DNA from: Nitrospina sp. LS_NOB
GTDB taxonomy: Bacteria; Nitrospinota; Nitrospinia; Nitrospinales; VA-1
Length of the DNA: 64,000 nt
Direction of reading: 5' to 3'
Assembly: GCA_001542995.1 (NCBI GenBank)
Contig: LFLA01000024.1
Location: 1-64,000 of the forward strand
In this document: in pieces, positions 7,827 through 17,765 of the stretch
How positions within the stretch are numbered: position 1 is the stretch's first letter
How the letters are laid out: every line of letters begins with the position of its first letter
Made by a program: the position numbers and the translations under genes
Notes under the pieces: generated by a model
The model's input: the letters and a program-made list of their open reading frames with translations, nothing else
Told to the model about the DNA's origin: nothing
Database searches by the model: none

Positions 7827-9173
7827 TCAGTCGAATTTATCAATGGAGCCATCACGGACTCCCGCTTCGTAAGCTTTAGTCTCACGGGACAGAACCCCGC
7901 TTAAAAAGATGAGCCCAATCAGGTTGGGCACGGCCATCAAGGCGTTCATCGCGTCTGAAAGATTCCAAACCAACTCCAGTTCAATTTGGGCACCGACAAA
8001 CACAAAAATCACCCAGGCATAACGATATAAAGGGATATATTTCCCCCCAAAAATATATTCAAAGCACTTTTCACCATAATATTCCCAGGCAAGAATGGTG
8101 GAAAAAGCGAAGGTAATGGTACCCAGAGCAACCAGATGTTCTCCCCATACGGGAAGCCCCGCAGTAAAAGCCTGAACGGTTAATGCCACGCCGGTCGCGC
8201 CCGAGGTCCACACCCCGGTAGAACTGATCGCAATCGCGGTGATGGAGCAGACGATCAAGGTGTCGATAAAAGTTCCAGTCATGGAAACCAGAGCCTGTTT
8301 ACCGGGGTGATTGGTTCTTGCGGCGGCGGCAACGATGGGCGCGCTCCCCATGCCGGATTCGTTGGAAAAAAGTCCGCGTGCTACGCCGTAGCGAATGCAA
8401 TTCGCTACAGAGGCCCCCACAAATCCCCCAGTCGCCGCAGTTCCTGTAAAAGCATGCTCAAACACCAGCCGCATTCCTGAACCCAGTTGGTCCAGGTGGT
8501 TGAGAATAACGATCAAGGCACCAGCAAAATAAATCGCAACCATGAATGGAACCAGATAAGAAGCGACTTCGGCGATTCGTTTGAGTCCTCCAATCACCAC
8601 CAGCCCGGTTAAAAGCGCGAGGAACGTACCTATGACCATTTTACTGGCCCCGATGGAGTCCTCCACCACGATAGCGGTAGTATTAGCCTGCACCATATTG
8701 CCGATACCGAAAGCCGCGCAAGCGCCGAACGCGGCAAAACACATTGCCAGCCATTTTCTTTTCAGACCCTCTTCAAGGTAATACATCGGCCCGCCGGATA
8801 TTTCGCCTTTATCATTGACCCGGCGAAATTTAACAGCCAGAAAACCTTCGCTGTATTTGGTCGCCATGCCCACCAGGCCCGTGACCCACATCCAGAAGAT
8901 GGCACCAGGTCCGCCCAAGGCAACTGCCGTGCCGACCCCGGCTATATTACCAGTGCCGACCGTTGCGGCCAGGGCTGTCATCAAAGAGCCAAAGTGAGAG
9001 ATATCGCCTTGTCCTTGCCGTTCCTTCGAGAATGTCAAGCGGAGAGCATAGAAAAGACTGCGGAATTGAATTCCCCGAAGCCGAATCGTCAACCAGAAAC
9101 CGGTACCCAACAAAAGCGCAAGAAGCCAAGGTCCCCACATCAATTGGGCAAAATCAGCGAAAAAGTTATTCAT
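7827..9173 (-). CDS. sodium:alanine symporter family (AGCS) protein
   Basis: An inner-membrane Na+-coupled transporter of small amino acids (alanine or glycine in characterised members). The 448 residues form about ten hydrophobic helices and contain the family signatures ATVGTGNIAGVGTA, GPGAIFWMWVTGLVGMATKYSE, GGPMYYLEEG and GLFSNESGMGSAPI. It is followed closely by the porin gene. Confidence 0.93.
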   Translation of the reverse strand: MNNFFADFAQLMWGPWLLALLLGTGFWLTIRLRGIQFRSLFYALRLTFSKERQGQGDISHFGSLMTALAATVGTGNIAGVGTAVALGGPGAIFWMWVTGLVGMATKYSEGFLAVKFRRVNDKGEISGGPMYYLEEGLKRKWLAMCFAAFGACAAFGIGNMVQANTTAIVVEDSIGASKMVIGTFLALLTGLVVIGGLKRIAEVASYLVPFMVAIYFAGALIVILNHLDQLGSGMRLVFEHAFTGTAATGGFVGASVANCIRYGVARGLFSNESGMGSAPIVAAAARTNHPGKQALVSMTGTFIDTLIVCSITAIAISSTGVWTSGATGVALTVQAFTAGLPVWGEHLVALGTITFAFSTILAWEYYGEKCFEYIFGGKYIPLYRYAWVIFVFVGAQIELELVWNLSDAMNALMAVPNLIGLIFLSGVLSRETKAYEAGVRDGSIDKFD

Positions 9174-9280
9174 AAGAATTATTTACCTTTAATGAGTTTC
9201 AGACCGCAGTGTCACATTATGGAGATGATGTCCATATAAGATTGGTTGAATATATCACATATTCCTTCAGGGCATGAATG

Positions 9281-10084
9281 TCACGAAGAGGCGGGAGTGG
9301 ATTTAATCAATTCCTGATCAAAATAGTTGATGGACATTCCAGCATCGAGAACCAGACCCTGAGCATTGATCCCGCTGGCGCATTCGCTCAATAAAAATAC
9401 TGCGGCATTGGCCGCCTCCTGGGTGGTCAGAGCCTTTTTCCTCAATGTTGCTTTTTCGGCATGCAGGTAGGAGTCGACATAACCGGGGATGCCCGCTGAC
9501 GCCGATGTCTTGAGCAGGCCGGGATTGATGGAGTTGAACCGAACTTTAGAAAAAGCGCTGAACGATTTTGCCAGGAAGCAGAGGGTGGAATCGAGCGCCG
9601 CCTTAGCCGGAGCCATATAGCCATAATTTTCCGCCGCCATTCGCGTAGTCGAAATCGATACCGTGACCACAGAAGCTTGCTGGTGAAACAAGTCCTTAAA
9701 AACGTTGGCGAGATGGATCAGGGAATAACAACTGATATCGATGGACTGTAGAAAATCCTTTTTCGGCGTTTCATGAAACGGTTTCCAGCCCTCTGAATAA
9801 TTGGCAAAAGCTATCGAGTGGACGAGTCCGTGCAGAACCTTACAGTGTTGAGCAACCTGAGCCTTTAAACGTTCAACCTCTTCCTCTTTTTCCACATCGC
9901 AAACAACGACGGTTTTACCTGCCAGAAGTTTTTCCAGTGATTTTTTGCGGTCTTCAGAGCGGACGCTGTAAATGACCTTTGCGCCTTCTTCTTCCAGCGT
10001 CTTCGCGATATGCCAGGCAACACTTTTCTTGTTTGCCACTCCAGCCACTAAGATGCTTTTGTTTTCAAGATCCAAAAAACTCAT
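9281..10084 (-). CDS. fabI: FabI-like enoyl-ACP reductase (divergent)
   Basis: An SDR-fold NAD(P)H-dependent enoyl-ACP reductase by similarity. It has the FabI-type nucleotide site [30 protein letters not shown], and the catalytic Tyr-x6-Lys as Tyr154/Lys161 (YGYMAPAK). It differs from typical FabI around the first conserved Tyr ([11 protein letters not shown] replaces the usual TYLGA-type segment), so activity or substrate may differ. It is the last gene of the lipid cluster, 57 bases after fabZ. It could be the genome's only FabI or a pathway-specific paralogue; the window cannot decide. Confidence 0.82.
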   Translation of the reverse strand: MSFLDLENKSILVAGVANKKSVAWHIAKTLEEEGAKVIYSVRSEDRKKSLEKLLAGKTVVVCDVEKEEEVERLKAQVAQHCKVLHGLVHSIAFANYSEGWKPFHETPKKDFLQSIDISCYSLIHLANVFKDLFHQQASVVTVSISTTRMAAENYGYMAPAKAALDSTLCFLAKSFSAFSKVRFNSINPGLLKTSASAGIPGYVDSYLHAEKATLRKKALTTQEAANAAVFLLSECASGINAQGLVLDAGMSINYFDQELIKSTPASS

Positions 10085-10141
10085 TTTCCCTGTTTACCTC
10101 TCCAAGCGCGTACGAGTTTAATTTTTCCAAACCAATAGATA

Positions 10142-10567
10142 TTATTTTGTCTCCTCCACCAACATGGCGGAGAACTCCAGGGTGACTGCGGTTTTACCGT
10201 TGACGCTGGCTTTTCCCGTCATATAGGCGGCGCTACTGACCAGGTCTTTGAGGGTCACCTCAATCTGCATGGTGTCTCCGGGATGGACGGCGTGCCTGAG
10301 TTTGATGTTGTTGACCCGGGTGAGAACAGGAATCCTGCCTTCCTTGGCGATGCGTTTGCCCATCATGATTGCGCCAGCCTGAAAAATAGATTCAAAAATC
10401 AACACTCCCGGCATGATCGGTCTTCCGGGATAATGTCCTTCAAAAAAAGGTTCTTTCGGGTCGATCTTTTTTTCCGTCTTGATGGTGTCGTCACTTTCTT
10501 CAAGCACCCGATCGACAAACAGGAAAGGGGGACGATGGGGAATGTATTGAAGAAAATCCTGTGGCAT
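10142..10567 (-). CDS. fabZ: FabZ-like 3-hydroxyacyl-ACP dehydratase
   Basis: A hot-dog-fold dehydratase of 141 aa. The catalytic pair is present as His45 (FEGHYPGRPIMPG) and Glu59 (LIFESIFQAG), after the N-terminal PHRPPFLFVDRV segment. It begins one base after the fabG stop, so translation is probably coupled. Its place in the cluster suggests it dehydrates the hydroxyacyl-ACP made by the neighbouring FabG. Confidence 0.9.
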   Translation of the reverse strand: MPQDFLQYIPHRPPFLFVDRVLEESDDTIKTEKKIDPKEPFFEGHYPGRPIMPGVLIFESIFQAGAIMMGKRIAKEGRIPVLTRVNNIKLRHAVHPGDTMQIEVTLKDLVSSAAYMTGKASVNGKTAVTLEFSAMLVEETK

Positions 10568-10568
10568 T

Positions 10569-11312
10569 TTATAGTCCCCCGGTTACCTCTAACACCGAAC
10601 CCGTGATGTAAGAAGATTCTTTTGAGGCCAGAAACAGCACCGGGTAGGTAACATCTTCCGGAGTCCCGAAACGTTTCAGGGGAATCTGGTCTTTATAGGC
10701 TTTTCTTTGCTTTTCCGGCAGATCGCCAATGAAATCCGTATCAATGAAGCCTGGCGATACACAATTCACGGTTATTTTCCGGCTCGCCACTTCCTTGGAA
10801 AGGGATCGTGTGAATGCCACCTGTCCGGCTTTTGATGCGGCGTAATTGGCCTGACCGGCAAACCCGAACTTACCAACAGGAGACGTTAAAGTGATGATCC
10901 GCCCATACCTCTGGCGCATCATTGCCTGCACAGCCAGCTTGCATAAATTGAACGTTCCCGTCAGATTGGTGTCGATGACCCGGTTCCAGTCTTCCGCTTT
11001 CATCATGCCAACAATGGAATCAGATCGAATGCCCGAACTAACAACGAGGACCTGAAAGTTTTCATATTTCGCTTCAATGTCTCTATAAAACTTTTCCACC
11101 GCTGCATAATCGCTGACATCGAATTTATGAATGTCGAGACAGTCGGCGTGGCCAGCATTGGCGCGTTTAAAATTCTCCGCCTCCTCATCATTGCCCAGAT
11201 AAGTAGCGATGACTTTCGCTCCGGCTTTAAGAAACGCTTCGGAGATAGCCCGGCCTATGCCGCGCGTACCGCCAGTGACCAGAGCCGTTTGCCCTTTGAA
11301 GTCAAATTCCAT
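10569..11312 (-). CDS. fabG: FabG-like 3-oxoacyl-ACP reductase
   Basis: An SDR family NADPH-dependent ketoreductase of 247 aa. It has the cofactor motif TGGTRGIG (residues 14-21) and the catalytic tetrad Asn116, Ser144, Tyr157 and Lys161 (NYAASK). The usual NNAG motif is replaced by VSSG, a deviation from housekeeping FabG. Cotranscribed with fabZ and fabI. Confidence 0.88.
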   Translation of the reverse strand: MEFDFKGQTALVTGGTRGIGRAISEAFLKAGAKVIATYLGNDEEAENFKRANAGHADCLDIHKFDVSDYAAVEKFYRDIEAKYENFQVLVVSSGIRSDSIVGMMKAEDWNRVIDTNLTGTFNLCKLAVQAMMRQRYGRIITLTSPVGKFGFAGQANYAASKAGQVAFTRSLSKEVASRKITVNCVSPGFIDTDFIGDLPEKQRKAYKDQIPLKRFGTPEDVTYPVLFLASKESSYITGSVLEVTGGL

Positions 11313-11423
11313 TGCGCCATGTTGTATGTAAAATGAATTTCAGAAAAGCGGAGAACCTCCGTCGGTAAATAGCAATATCTTTAATCTGAGAATGAATCAT
11401 CCACTTGCCAATTCCTTATTGAA

Positions 11424-12125
11424 TTATTGAATACCCTTGGAGAGAAAAGATTTATAAACAAATAGCACATAAGACAGAACCACATATGAAAACAGCATCT
11501 CCACAATCTCTGCTGTATCATGAAAGTCTGGGGGTTGAGTTTGAAAAAGAAAAGTAACGTGAATTAAGGTAACTTCCAGCCAAAAGCAGATGAGAGAATA
11601 TTTCTCTGGAACAACATAACCCAGACTTATTAGTGTTCCTTTTGCTTGAGCATTAAGACTGATTAAGGGTAAGACCAAAAAGTAAGTACCAATGAATATT
11701 TTAAACAGGGTTGGAGCATTAAAAATTTGGCTATAACTGAATTCTCCCGTTCTAAGAAAATCCCTCAAGCCTGTTTTAGCAGACAGGACATATAAATTAT
11801 GAAGATTGAACTCTCCTTGCTTATTGTGCTTGGCGATATACTCAGGCGTTTCAATGCCTAGTATCCTTTGTCCCCAGCTAACCTCTTCACCACAGGCAAC
11901 AAAACATAGCAATAGCCACATTACAAAAAAATTTCTCCTTACCCCCACCCCCCCCATTTGTCGTAGTCCAAAAAGACTGACACAAGCCCCAGAAAACCAA
12001 AATAACGCACTTAAATTTTCAACTGGCCCATCTTCTCCTGTTAGAGATTGTATCGGGCCATAAGCTAGAAAGATAACAATGAGCAATAAAAATAAACTGT
12101 AAAATAGCTTATCTATATTTGCCAC
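11424..12125 (-). CDS. conserved polytopic membrane protein (EEVSWGQ/NLHNL)
   Basis: A 233-residue protein with about six hydrophobic helices. Between helices 3 and 4 it carries the polar motifs CGEEVSWGQRILG and GEFNLHNLYVL, typical of an uncharacterised family of bacterial membrane proteins. The Glu-Glu and His could form an active site or metal site. It sits inside the lipid cluster between the second FAD enzyme and FabG, so a role in membrane insertion or head-group chemistry of the product is possible but unproven. Confidence 0.7.
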   Translation of the reverse strand: MANIDKLFYSLFLLLIVIFLAYGPIQSLTGEDGPVENLSALFWFSGACVSLFGLRQMGGVGVRRNFFVMWLLLCFVACGEEVSWGQRILGIETPEYIAKHNKQGEFNLHNLYVLSAKTGLRDFLRTGEFSYSQIFNAPTLFKIFIGTYFLVLPLISLNAQAKGTLISLGYVVPEKYSLICFWLEVTLIHVTFLFQTQPPDFHDTAEIVEMLFSYVVLSYVLFVYKSFLSKGIQ

Positions 12126-12223
12126 AAAATCCCCAATTGAAACGTTAATGTATAATCCACTGCAATCACTAGAGCAGACTTAAACTCGTTGGCAGTTACT
12201 ATCTCGAAATATTCTAATGGTCT

Positions 12224-13672
12224 TCAGGCCGATACGGTCACCAGACTTGGACTCAACTGGCGGAGGAATTTGTCGGTTTCGTTGGCGACAATGACCCCAT
12301 AGTTCGCCGCTCCCAGCCAGCCCGACATGATGATCCCCACCGACCCGGCATGGAACAGCCCATTGATCTGTTTAGGAAGATCCCGGCTTACTTTGAGTCC
12401 TTCAAACTTGGTTCCAAACGAAGTGCCCGAGGGGTGCAGGGTATAACGCTTGAAAGTTTTCGGGGTTGAGGCTTCCACATGATCCACTTTTTTGCGTATG
12501 TCCGGAACATATTTTTCCAGCGCGTCGAGAGTTGTTTGCTCCAGATCATGCTTGTCTTTTTTGTATTGGGATTCACTCAGGTTGGCCCAGTCCTGATAGC
12601 GGGCGTTAGTCGAAGAAACGATGGAATAACGATTGGTACCCGGGCGAATTTCCGGATAATAAAATGAAAACGTGCGGCTGGTAACATCTTTACTCAATAT
12701 TTGATCTGTGCAGTATTCATCCGCCACAGACGAGAACAGCAAGTCACCTACATTCGGTACGGTTTCGCCTGTTTTAATTCCCATATAAACCTGGCAACTG
12801 GAATTATTAAGCCGAACCTTTCTGACCTCTTTGATAAATTCGGAATCAAAATGTTCCTCGCCGGTCAGTTGTTGGATGGTGGTCAACAGGTTGGAATTGG
12901 AAAGCACCGACTTGCACTGGATATCCTGACCATTGATGCGAACCCCCTGTACGGTTTTATCGTCCACATAAATTTTTTCGACCATGCAGTGAGTGCGAAT
13001 GTCTACGCCGTTTTTCAACAGCTCCTTCTTCATTTCCTTAATCAGGTGATCGGTGCCGCCCTGGTAGGTAAAAACTCCCTTGTCCATAAAGTTGGAAAAC
13101 ACAATGCCGTAAGTTATTGCCGGATCATCAAGGGTGGAACCATTGGCATAGGTGATCGGCTCCATGAGAAAACGCCAGACATCAGTGCGGCCGGGAAAAT
13201 ATTTTTCAAAAAGCTCGCGGGTGGTCATGACCACTTCGTCATAAAAATTCATGTCGCGGACGGTCAAAAAGAAATCGTCGATCACTTCTATCAGGATACC
13301 GAAACGCTCACGCAGAATATGGGTGAAATCTATTTTGTCGAAAGAGGTATTGAGGGAAAACTGCGGGTTGTCGAAACGAATATTTTTGAGCTGAATGACC
13401 CGGTGCGAGATGTCCTGGGTCCAGTATTTTCTGAGGGTCTTAATCATCCCGCGGGGGAACCCGTGCAGGGAGATATCCATAATATGCCCGCCCTTGCGTT
13501 TGAACCAGGTGGCCATGCCTCCCATATTATAATGATGCTCGGCCAGCAAAACCTTGTGTCCCAGCTTGGCCAGAAGATTGGCCGACGTCATTCCCGCCAG
13601 ACCGCTCCCAATCACGACCGTATCGTAGACTGACAAGACGCCCTTTAACCAGTTTCTCTTGGATTTTTTCAT
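12224..13672 (-). CDS. phytoene-desaturase-like FAD oxidoreductase 2
   Basis: A CrtI/retinol-saturase-type flavoprotein of 482 aa. The Rossmann dinucleotide motif [20 protein letters not shown] is near residues 20-40, followed by [12 protein letters not shown]. The C-terminal FAD segment [22 protein letters not shown] is characteristic of the family. It starts 13 bases after the stop of the adjacent FAD enzyme. ATG 13672 is assumed; an in-frame TTG closer to the Rossmann fold, preceded by AAAGGG, could be the true start. The substrate is unlikely to be a carotenoid because no crtB/crtE-type gene is nearby; an acyl chain on the neighbouring ACP is the working guess. Confidence 0.85.
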   Translation of the reverse strand: MKKSKRNWLKGVLSVYDTVVIGSGLAGMTSANLLAKLGHKVLLAEHHYNMGGMATWFKRKGGHIMDISLHGFPRGMIKTLRKYWTQDISHRVIQLKNIRFDNPQFSLNTSFDKIDFTHILRERFGILIEVIDDFFLTVRDMNFYDEVVMTTRELFEKYFPGRTDVWRFLMEPITYANGSTLDDPAITYGIVFSNFMDKGVFTYQGGTDHLIKEMKKELLKNGVDIRTHCMVEKIYVDDKTVQGVRINGQDIQCKSVLSNSNLLTTIQQLTGEEHFDSEFIKEVRKVRLNNSSCQVYMGIKTGETVPNVGDLLFSSVADEYCTDQILSKDVTSRTFSFYYPEIRPGTNRYSIVSSTNARYQDWANLSESQYKKDKHDLEQTTLDALEKYVPDIRKKVDHVEASTPKTFKRYTLHPSGTSFGTKFEGLKVSRDLPKQINGLFHAGSVGIIMSGWLGAANYGVIVANETDKFLRQLSPSLVTVSA

Positions 13673-13684
13673 TGATGTGACTGT

Positions 13685-15067
13685 TTATCGTAAAAGATGC
13701 AGGTTGACCATGGATATTCCACTCAATGTGGCCCCCACAATACCTAAAAACCCCTGATCTGTCCCGCATATATACAGGTTTTTGACAGGGGTTTTTCCGT
13801 TCTTAATCTTCTCCGGCGATCCATAGACGGCCCCGTTAATATGGCCTGTATATTTCTTTATGGTCTTAGGCGTAAACGAGTCTAAAAATACCACATTATC
13901 GCTAAAATCGGGGAAAAATGTGAATAACGCCTGCAAAGCCCGGCCTCTCCACTGCTTTTTGGCGGCGATATAGTCTTTTCTCACCAGACTGTCCCATTTT
14001 CCGAAACTGGCCAGGTTGGTCAGCCTAATCAACCCTTCTTCAAGCGGTTTAGGATATTTGAAATTATTACTGCAACACAACACACCGCTGGAAATGTCGA
14101 TCAAATCCTCCGGCACCTTGTACGTAAACCTCGGTTGAGTGGAAAAAAACACAATGCTCCGGTCATAACCCAGGTCGCGGGGCTCCTTATCCACCACAAA
14201 AAGGGATTCCATAAACGACACCTGCCCGGTCTTCAAACTTCCCGCTTCAGCAAGCTCGGGCTGGCAGCGGTTCAGAGTTTCCACATAGCCCATGGAAGAA
14301 AGCACTGTCGCGGTGGCCAACTCTTCCTCATTTTCCAGCGTCACCGAAGCGACCGTTCCCTTGCTGGCGTTGATGGACTGTACCCCGTTGCCCATCTTCA
14401 ATTCACCACCCAGTTTCTTGAACCTCTCAGCCAGGAGGTTGAGGATAAAATGCATGCCTCCTTCCGGCTTGGAGAACCCTTCTACAAAAATACTCTTGAA
14501 CATGATGACAAACTGATAGAAGTCCATATCGCCTTCACGGGCGTTGCCGTAATACATCAAGGGACAAAACAACATGTCGATCAACACCGGGTCGCTGATG
14601 AATGATTCCAATACAGGCCGGGAAAAAAGACGTTCGCCATCGTTAAGGTTCAGTTCGTCAAAAGCCAGGATTTTTTCCACCAGCTTGTTGAATCCGTCTA
14701 TCTGGTCGGGGAACTGTTCCGCCACTTCCTGGCGCATGAACTCAAAATCGTTGGTGAAGCGAAGGGATTTCTCCGGAAAGCGTATCTCCGACATCTCCTG
14801 CTGGCACAGGCGGAAGTCGTCATGACTGAATCGCAGTTGTTTGAGAAGCTTGCCCAATGGCGAAGATCGGACACCCTTAGGGCTGAAGTTGGTCATCGCG
14901 TGGAGTCCAACATCGAAGGTGCGGTTTTTTCTTACGTAGAAAGAGTTCAGTCCGCCCAACTCAACATGCTTTTCAACAATGCAGACCTTTTTATCGAACA
15001 TGGCCAGGCGAATGCCAGCGGCCAATCCCGATAACCCCGCACCTATTACAATCGTGTCATAACGCAT
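13685..15067 (-). CDS. phytoene-desaturase-like FAD oxidoreductase 1
   Basis: The first of two tandem CrtI-like flavoproteins (460 aa). The N-terminal dinucleotide motif is VIGAGLSGLAAGIRLA, then VEKHVELGGLNSFYVR. The C-terminal FAD-binding stretch is LYICGTDQGFLGIVGATLSGISM. It is only distantly similar to its neighbour, so this is probably an old duplication with divided roles rather than a recent copy. It lies downstream of the ACP gene. Confidence 0.86.
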   Translation of the reverse strand: MRYDTIVIGAGLSGLAAGIRLAMFDKKVCIVEKHVELGGLNSFYVRKNRTFDVGLHAMTNFSPKGVRSSPLGKLLKQLRFSHDDFRLCQQEMSEIRFPEKSLRFTNDFEFMRQEVAEQFPDQIDGFNKLVEKILAFDELNLNDGERLFSRPVLESFISDPVLIDMLFCPLMYYGNAREGDMDFYQFVIMFKSIFVEGFSKPEGGMHFILNLLAERFKKLGGELKMGNGVQSINASKGTVASVTLENEEELATATVLSSMGYVETLNRCQPELAEAGSLKTGQVSFMESLFVVDKEPRDLGYDRSIVFFSTQPRFTYKVPEDLIDISSGVLCCSNNFKYPKPLEEGLIRLTNLASFGKWDSLVRKDYIAAKKQWRGRALQALFTFFPDFSDNVVFLDSFTPKTIKKYTGHINGAVYGSPEKIKNGKTPVKNLYICGTDQGFLGIVGATLSGISMVNLHLLR

Positions 15068-15082
15068 GTATCGATTATACCA

Positions 15083-15384
15083 CCCAGCGTGACGCTGGAC
15101 TCGACTTGCAATGGCTTTTTCTGGCGAGCAAAAGGTCGTCTCGGTCCAACAAACTATCGCCCGTCATTGCGAGGAGCCTACAGCGACGAAGCCGAGATAT
15201 TCTTCCGTAACTGTGATGTCCTCTTCATTTGCCTTCATGCCCGGCACGGGTATTTCGTGCCCTGAAAGGGTAAATCCAGAAAGATTGGATCGCCGCGATA
15301 ATAGTTTCCTCAAGGCGTGGCCTTGCAATGTGTTCAGTGGGGGATGTAAGGAATTTGCTGTCAAAAAAACGGGGGTAAAAAAAT
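15083..15384. repeat. intergenic repeat block between ACP and FAD enzyme 1
   Basis: A gap without a gene. It begins with the palindrome CCAGCGTGACGCTGG (15084-15098) and CTGGCGAGCAAAAGGTC, a unit also found at 17770-17830 (family 2). GTCATTGCGAGGAGCC and GCGACGAAGCCGAGAT, related to family 1, follow. No promoter is evident. Confidence 0.6.
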
Positions 15385-15648
15385 CTAGGTAGCCAGTGGC
15401 CGGTCTTTTAGTAATGGGGTGAGATAAGAAATGCAGCCAGCCATAGTAGCCAGATGTTCGTAATCCTTTTCCGGCACTTCTATGTTGAAGCGTTTTCTGA
15501 GCTCCATGACGATATCGAGGAAATCCATCGAATCCAAGTCGATCTGGTCGCGCAATTTGGTGTTGTCGTCAATAGAACTGATATCCTCATCCGGGGCAAT
15601 ATCGGCCAGGATATTAAGGATAATCTGCCGTACTTCTTCAATCGTCAT
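15385..15648 (-). CDS. acyl carrier protein, cluster-specific
   Basis: An 87-residue ACP. The 4'-phosphopantetheine attachment Ser40 lies in DLDSMDFLDIV, within a four-helix acidic sequence. It differs from housekeeping AcpP (DSLD) and resembles ACPs dedicated to secondary lipid pathways. It lies between the ketosynthase gene and the FAD oxidoreductases and would carry the growing chain for these enzymes. Confidence 0.9.
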   Translation of the reverse strand: MTIEEVRQIILNILADIAPDEDISSIDDNTKLRDQIDLDSMDFLDIVMELRKRFNIEVPEKDYEHLATMAGCISYLTPLLKDRPLAT

Positions 15649-15779
15649 TACTTTCCTCTCCCAAGTCTCCGCTAACCCTGATTTTAATGGAAGATATGAC
15701 CAATTTCAAGCCTAATTTCGCGGGCCCCGCCCGCCCCGGGAGTAGGGCAATTAACCCCCTCATTCCGCCTTATCAGGGA

Positions 15780-15914
15780 GAGCTTTGCATAAGTCAAAAA
15801 AAACAGAAAAGCGAGATTCTGAACGCAGTGAAGACGTGATGTTTCACCTAAGCTTTCGTGCCCCGCAGGGGTAATCTCGCTTTTCTGCTTTATCGACTTA
15901 CACAAAGGTCTCTT
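15780..15914. repeat. MITE-like repeat, family 1, compact copy
   Basis: Ends are CTTTGCATAAGTC on the left and, inverted, CTTTGTGTAAGTCGATAAAG on the right. The interior has the inverted modules GAAAAGCGAGATT and AATCTCGCTTTTC, so the whole 135 bases could fold into a long hairpin. It sits in the KS-ACP gap and has no coding potential. Confidence 0.8.
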
Positions 15915-16036
15915 GAAGGGAGAGGACTGAGGTGAGGGTGGTGTAATAGTATTTTTCAACCCACTTCATTACCTCTATCCAGAGGCTTTAAGGCTTTCGT
16001 TTCGCTATAAATGAACTGATTAATCGGCTGCGGGGC

Positions 16037-17278
16037 CTACCCCGCACGGCGACGGACGATGAGGACGGAATTGATGCCGAACATGCCAAAGGAGTTGTTC
16101 ATGATGAGGTCGACGGAGGGAAGTTTTTCCGGTTTATTGGCGACGAGATTATTCAAGGCGCATTCCGGATCGAGGTCGTCGAGGTTGATGGTGGGGTGGA
16201 CCATGTGGTCGTCGAAAGCCGGCAGGTTGCCGGAAAGTTCCAGCGTACCCGCCGCACCCATGGTGTGACCGATGAAACTTTTGGTGTTGTTGATGCGCGT
16301 TTTACTGCTATCGCCAAACACTTCGCGGATGGCTTTGGCCTCCTGAATGTCTCCCATTTGCGTTGCGGTGGCATGGCAATTGAGGATATCGATGTCGCCC
16401 GGTTTGAGTCCGGCCTTATCCAGCGCCATGCGTATGCACTGAGCCTGTCGGCCCGGGTCGGGCAGGATGAAATCGATCGCATCGGAGTTGATGGCGTAAC
16501 CGATGATTTCACCGTAGATTTTTGCGCCACGTTTTTGCGCGTCCGATAATCGTTCAAGCGTGTAGACGGCGCCACCTTCTGAACAGACGATGCCGTTCCT
16601 GTTTTTATCGAACGGACGGCTGGCTTTGGTCGGGTCTTCGTGCTCGGCCAGAGCCCCCTCACTTTTGAAACTGGCAAAGATGCCGAAGGTGTGGATGCTC
16701 TCAGACACCCCACCCGCCAATGCAAGATCGACTTCCCCCAGCCGCAACATCTGCAGACCCTGGATGACACCCATATTCCCGGCGGCACAGGCGGCACCAA
16801 TGGTGTAATGCGGCCCGGTGATTTTCATGTTCAAGGTCACTTCACCAGCCGGATTGTTGGACACCGTACGGGGATTATGGTGGTGCGACCAGAACTTGGT
16901 GTCATAGCCATACTGGCTGATGTTGTAGACTTCGTTTTCGGTTTCGACATTGCCATGCTCGGTCACGCCGAGATAGACGCCGACTTTAGAGCGGTCGATC
17001 GCTTCGAGATCAATTCCGGCATCGGCGACGGCTTCCTGCGAACAGTAGATGGCGACGGAGCCGACCCGGGTGCCGCGACGGCGTTCTTTTTTCTTCTGGT
17101 ATCTAAGTTCATCAAAATCACAGACTCCGGCGTGGACCTTCCCCATATAGCGGGTTTCGAAGTGTTGCACTCCTGAAACTCCGTTCAGCAGGTTTTGTCG
17201 GAATTCTTTCAAGTTGTTGCCGTTGGGGGAGGTCAACCCAATTCCTGTGATTACGATGCGTTCGTTAAGGTCAGACAT
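16037..17278 (-). CDS. FabF-type beta-ketoacyl-ACP synthase, divergent
   Basis: A thiolase-fold condensing enzyme of 413 aa. The Cys-His-His triad is present: Cys164 in [11 protein letters not shown], His302 in [11 protein letters not shown] and His338 in [12 protein letters not shown]. The motifs differ from housekeeping FabF (usual CATG and AHGTGT), suggesting a dedicated ketosynthase. Its start overlaps the ispF stop by 8 bases, so it is probably read through from the upstream MEP and translation genes. It would condense malonyl-ACP onto the chain held by the cluster ACP. Confidence 0.9.
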   Translation of the reverse strand: MSDLNERIVITGIGLTSPNGNNLKEFRQNLLNGVSGVQHFETRYMGKVHAGVCDFDELRYQKKKERRRGTRVGSVAIYCSQEAVADAGIDLEAIDRSKVGVYLGVTEHGNVETENEVYNISQYGYDTKFWSHHHNPRTVSNNPAGEVTLNMKITGPHYTIGAACAAGNMGVIQGLQMLRLGEVDLALAGGVSESIHTFGIFASFKSEGALAEHEDPTKASRPFDKNRNGIVCSEGGAVYTLERLSDAQKRGAKIYGEIIGYAINSDAIDFILPDPGRQAQCIRMALDKAGLKPGDIDILNCHATATQMGDIQEAKAIREVFGDSSKTRINNTKSFIGHTMGAAGTLELSGNLPAFDDHMVHPTINLDDLDPECALNNLVANKPEKLPSVDLIMNNSFGMFGINSVLIVRRRAG

Positions 17279-17762
17279 TTTTTACCAGTAAGGCGACCGC
17301 GTAGGCGGAGATGCCTTCTTCCCGCCCGGCAAACCCAAGCTTTTCAGTTGTGGTGGCTTTAATATTTATCCGGTCCATTTCTACATCAAGTGCCGTGGCA
17401 ATATTCTTTTTCATTTCTGGCAGATGCGGAGAAAGTTCAGGCTTCTGCGCCACGATCACGGAATCGGCATTAGCAAGTTCAAACCCTTTTTCCCGGCACA
17501 TGCGCATGACCTCTTTGAGCAGCAGCAAGCTGGAGATGCTTTTCCACTTCGGGTCGGTGTCCGGAAAGTAGGCGCCGATATCCCCCGCACCCAGTGCCCC
17601 CAGCAGGGCATCGCACAAAGCGTGTGCCAGGGCATCGGCATCGGAGTGCCCGTCCAGTCCCATCGAATGCGGAACATCGACCCCGCCAAGGATGAGTTTT
17701 CTTCCCTCAACCAGGCGGTGCACATCATAACCATTGCCAATGCGAATATTAGGTAAATTCAT
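17271..17762 (-). CDS. ispF: 2-C-methyl-D-erythritol 2,4-cyclodiphosphate synthase
   Basis: The fifth enzyme of the MEP isoprenoid pathway, usually a homotrimer with zinc at the active site. The 163 residues include GNGYDVHRL (metal-binding Asp and His), [19 protein letters not shown] and the C-terminal [17 protein letters not shown]. It is full length. It is separated from dxr by a 109-base gap holding a family 2 repeat and overlaps the ketosynthase gene. Confidence 0.96.
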   Translation of the reverse strand: MNLPNIRIGNGYDVHRLVEGRKLILGGVDVPHSMGLDGHSDADALAHALCDALLGALGAGDIGAYFPDTDPKWKSISSLLLLKEVMRMCREKGFELANADSVIVAQKPELSPHLPEMKKNIATALDVEMDRINIKATTTEKLGFAGREEGISAYAVALLVKNV

Positions 17763-17765
17763 TTA

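Noticed and set aside
12701-13633. Plus-strand frame of 310 codons opposite FAD enzyme 2
   Set aside because: It is antisense to a gene with clear flavoprotein motifs and is explained by codon bias of the real gene.
13685-15067. Carotenoid biosynthesis cluster
   Set aside because: No phytoene synthase, GGPP synthase or lycopene cyclase is nearby; the neighbours are fatty-acid-type enzymes.
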